Shown: positions 62,026 to 64,000 of the stretch, in pieces | How positions within the stretch are numbered: the stretch's first letter is position 1 | How the letters are laid out: every line of letters starts with the position of its first letter | NCBI GenBank assembly: GCA_016703425.1 | Contig: JADJCA010000011.1 | Coordinates: forward strand, 1 to 64,000 | Source: Myxococcales bacterium | GTDB lineage: Bacteria; Myxococcota_A; Polyangia; Polyangiales; Polyangiaceae | Direction: 5' to 3' | DNA: 64,000 nt | Position numbers and translations under genes: made by a program | Notes under the pieces: model-generated | Database searches by the model: none | Seen by the model: the letters and a program-made list of their open reading frames with translations, nothing else | What the model was told of the DNA's origin: nothing

Positions 62026-63513
62026 CTACCCCTCGAGGCGTTGCTCGAGCGCCTGAACGATGGTCTTCAAGATCTTGATTCGGGCGAAGTACTTGTCGTT
62101 CGCCTCCACCACGGTCCAGGGCGACGAAGCCGTGCTCGTTCGATCGATCATGTCGCAGACGGCGACCTCGTAGTCGTCCCAGCGCTTGCGGTTGCGCCAA
62201 TCCTCCGCGGTAATCTTGTGCCGCTTGAAGGCCGTGCGTTCGCGGGCCTTGAAGCGCCTCTGTTGTTCGTCCTTGCCGATGGCGAGCCAAAATTTGGCGA
62301 CCACCATGCCGTGGCGCACAAGATCTGACTCGAAATCGTTGATCTCCGAATAGGCTCGCATCCAATCGGCTTCGGCGCAGAAGCCTTCGACGCGCTCCAC
62401 AAGGACGCGGCCGTACCAAGAGCGGTCGAAGATCACGAAACGCCGCCGGCGCGGCATGTGACGCCAGAAGCGCCACAAGTAGGGCTGCGCCCGCTCTTCC
62501 TCTGTGGGCGCCGCCACCGGCACCGTCGAGTAGAGGCGCGCGTCGAGGGCGCCCGTGACGCGACGAATGGCCCCGCCTTTCCCGGCTGCGTCGTTGCCTT
62601 CGAAGACGAGGACGACGCTCGTCTCCTTGAAGCGCTTGTGACGCGTCAAGAGCGCGAGCTTGCCTTGCCACTGGGAGAGCTCGTTTTCGTACTTCTTCTT
62701 GGAAACGGCTCGCGTGAGGTCGAGGGCGCGAATGACGTTCAGGTGATCGACCGGCGGCACCAGCGGAGGGTTGCGGTCGGGGAGGCGCTTGACGGGCTTC
62801 TCGTCGAGGCGCTCGCGAAGCGCGGCGAGCAACGTCTTGCCGACCATGAGCGAGCGGTAACGGGCGTCGGCGCCCGCGACCACGATCCACGGGCACTCGC
62901 CGGTGCTCGTGTGCCGCGTGAAGTTCTCGGCGACACGCGCGAAGCGATCGTAGCGACGGAAGTACTTCCAGTCGGTCTCCGTGACGCGCCAGCGCGTCTC
63001 GGGATCTTTCGCGAGCGTCGTCAGGCGTTTTCGTTGCTGCTCCTTGGTCAGATGAAACCAAAACTTGAGAAGCAGCGTGCCTTCGTCGCTGAGCATGCGC
63101 TCGAAGCGGAGGATCTCAGCGATGCGCTGGTCGATGTCGGCGCGGCCGATGCGTCCCATGACGCGATCGACGATGGGCGCCGAGTGCCACGCTCCGAAGT
63201 GGATGCCCACGCGTCCCTTCGGTGGCAACGTGCGCCAATAGCGCCACATGACGGGACGCTCCGCCTCTTCGTCGGAAGGCTCGGAGAAGGCCGTCGTCGA
63301 GAGCAGCCGCGGATCCATCCACTCGTTGAGCAAGTTCACCGTCTCGCTCTTGCCGGCGCCTTCGACGCCGCCGATGACGATGAGCAGAGGGAAGCGTGCT
63401 GCATCGGCGAGATCGTATTGAGCTTGGAGGAGCGCCGCGCGGAGCTTGGGCGCTTCCTTTTCAAAGGTCGCCTTGTCGACGGAGTGCTCGAGGTTGGCTG
63501 AGTTGAACATCAA
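62026..63513 (-). CDS. pap: Polyphosphate:AMP phosphotransferase (two PPK2 domains)
   Basis: 495 residues, matching the two-domain class II PPK2 proteins that make ADP from AMP and polyphosphate. Both halves carry a P-loop: GGVEGAGKSETVNL (residue ~48) and FEGNDAAGKGGAIRRV (~303). Each is followed by lid and acidic motifs; in the C-terminal half FDRSWYGRVLVERVEGF is the canonical DRSWY block, whereas the N-terminal half has GAWHSAPIVDRVMG. In known proteins of this shape one half is catalytic and the other structural. It is cytosolic and isolated, converging on the barrel gene. Confidence 0.92.
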   Translation of the reverse strand: MMFNSANLEHSVDKATFEKEAPKLRAALLQAQYDLADAARFPLLIVIGGVEGAGKSETVNLLNEWMDPRLLSTTAFSEPSDEEAERPVMWRYWRTLPPKGRVGIHFGAWHSAPIVDRVMGRIGRADIDQRIAEILRFERMLSDEGTLLLKFWFHLTKEQQRKRLTTLAKDPETRWRVTETDWKYFRRYDRFARVAENFTRHTSTGECPWIVVAGADARYRSLMVGKTLLAALRERLDEKPVKRLPDRNPPLVPPVDHLNVIRALDLTRAVSKKKYENELSQWQGKLALLTRHKRFKETSVVLVFEGNDAAGKGGAIRRVTGALDARLYSTVPVAAPTEEERAQPYLWRFWRHMPRRRRFVIFDRSWYGRVLVERVEGFCAEADWMRAYSEINDFESDLVRHGMVVAKFWLAIGKDEQQRRFKARERTAFKRHKITAEDWRNRKRWDDYEVAVCDMIDRTSTASSPWTVVEANDKYFARIKILKTIVQALEQRLEG

Positions 63514-63531
63514 GCCATGGTAGACCGTTCA

Positions 63532-63562
63532 GGCGGCGTGGCGTGGGCGCGCTCACGCCGCC
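63532..63562. repeat. Inverted repeat GGCGGCGTG / CACGCCGCC
   Basis: Nine-base perfect arms (63532-63540 and 63554-63562) with 13 bases between, just upstream of the pap start and downstream of the partial gene at 63610. It could end the transcript of that gene or act as an operator; no T run is present. Confidence 0.4.
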
Positions 63563-63609
63563 CGCGATGAATCTTTTGCCGCAAACTGCGCGAAAAGTGC
63601 GCGGTAGCT

Positions 63610-64000
63610 TCACCAGCCGGTGCACACATGGCGCGACGCTGCGCTGGGCGCGTGGTTGTCGTCCATCAGCTGGTAGAGGGCGCCGCCTCGGTCGATGGCG
63701 ATGGCCTCGTTCGTCACGTGACCGGGGACGTCGATGCGAGCGAGCTCGCCGCTCGCCTCGTCGACGACGTAGCTCTTCGAACCTCCGTGGACGTTCGTCG
63801 TGACGACGAGGGTCCGCTCGGCCGCTCCGCCAGCGGCGCCGAAGGCGCAGTCCGAGAGCGCCTTGTCGGGAAGCGCGAGGGCGAGCGCCGGCTTCAGCGG
63901 ATCGATGCGCAGGTGGCCACCTTCCTCGACGACGCAGTGGAGCGCACCGTCTGTCTTGCTCGCCGCGTAGCCGGCGCAACGCGCGGTGATGGACTCGGCG
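63610..64000 (-). CDS. Secreted beta-propeller-like protein, partial (C-terminal end)
   Basis: Only the last ~129 residues lie in the window; the gene enters from the right edge and ends in TGA at 63610-63612. It reads AESITARCAGYAASKTDGAL, then LRIDPLKPALALALPDKALSDCAF, then ERTLVVTTNVHGGSKSYVVDE and VPGHVTNEAIAIDRGGALYQL, and ends SRHVCTGW. Three Cys and the repeated V-V-D-E/L-x-R-I-D pattern suit a secreted beta-propeller-type protein. No family can be named. Confidence 0.65.
   Translation of the reverse strand, partial: AESITARCAGYAASKTDGALHCVVEEGGHLRIDPLKPALALALPDKALSDCAFGAAGGAAERTLVVTTNVHGGSKSYVVDEASGELARIDVPGHVTNEAIAIDRGGALYQLMDDNHAPSAASRHVCTGW

Noticed and set aside
1..64000. Prophage, insertion sequence or tRNA
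   Set aside because: No transposase, integrase, capsid or cloverleaf pattern was seen on either strand.

Overview
The window is GC-rich chromosomal DNA from a delta-proteobacterial lineage, most likely Myxococcota (Polyangia/Myxobacteria-like). The support is indirect: two Hanks-type Ser/Thr kinases fused to membrane or Pro/Ala-rich tails, a TPR partner protein beside one of them, three adjacent bactofilin genes, an Imm11-type protein, a DUF4388 protein, a small KRKQSLYFP-type protein resembling TIGR04563, many lipoproteins with Asp-Ala-Gly-rich linkers after the lipobox, and frequent GTG starts. I see no tRNA, rRNA, CRISPR array, transposase or phage gene. Strong third-position GC bias makes long antisense frames common; these were left out.

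Layout. 1-6.5 kb: a damaged or poorly resolved end with a partial SatP-type acetate transporter, an Uup-type ABC-F ATPase broken by at least six frameshifts, a lipoprotein, a mosaic segment made of the truncated 3' ends of an acyl-CoA synthetase gene and of uup joined head to head, a membrane Ser/Thr kinase and an Imm11-like gene. 6.5-14.1 kb: long-chain acyl-CoA synthetase, proC, a Cys-rich lipoprotein, a 1079-residue HEAT/beta-propeller protein and a PEP synthase/PPDK regulatory protein. 14.4-20 kb: a single-pass membrane protein, a second Ser/Thr kinase with a TPR membrane protein, and two lipoproteins. 20-28 kb: a SNF2/SWIM helicase translationally coupled to a divergent lipoate/biotin-ligase-fold protein, convergent with an HD-GYP regulator and porin pair. 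28-35 kb: UDP-sugar pyrophosphorylase, a YXWGXW-like lipoprotein / transglutaminase / VWA cassette joined by GTGA overlaps, YqeY, a lipoprotein and a DUF4388 protein behind a palindrome-bearing leader. 35-39.4 kb: bactofilins, pyrE, rsmE and a polytopic membrane protein.

39.4-46.6 kb: REC-GGDEF-HDOD regulator, thioredoxin-like lipoprotein, tetraheme cytochrome c, a periplasmic protein, a membrane histidine kinase and a GDSL hydrolase. 46.7-50 kb: a LysR regulator divergent from hmgA-hpd, the lower tyrosine/homogentisate route. 50-55.3 kb: a zinc-ribbon protein with LYGLP repeats, a secreted protein, a flavin-dependent halogenase-like oxidase and a V4R hybrid histidine kinase. 55.4-62 kb: a same-strand, tightly packed run of small putative DNA-binding protein, sulfatase-type membrane hydrolase, a hypothetical, a GT-C glycosyltransferase, a class D beta-lactamase-like lipoprotein and a beta-barrel, which looks like an envelope-modification operon. 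62-64 kb: a two-domain polyphosphate:AMP phosphotransferase and the C-terminal end of a secreted protein.

Seven otherwise convincing genes (near 191, 359-2270, 4505/4976, 6310, 17514, 18135, 22971, 28530) need a frame change. In three the repair is one missing G in a G run, so indel errors in the assembly are more likely than gene death. The mosaic 3385-4058 carries synonymous differences from its parent genes and its similarity stops at both stop codons, which fits sequence from a related strain or a real duplication better than read error.
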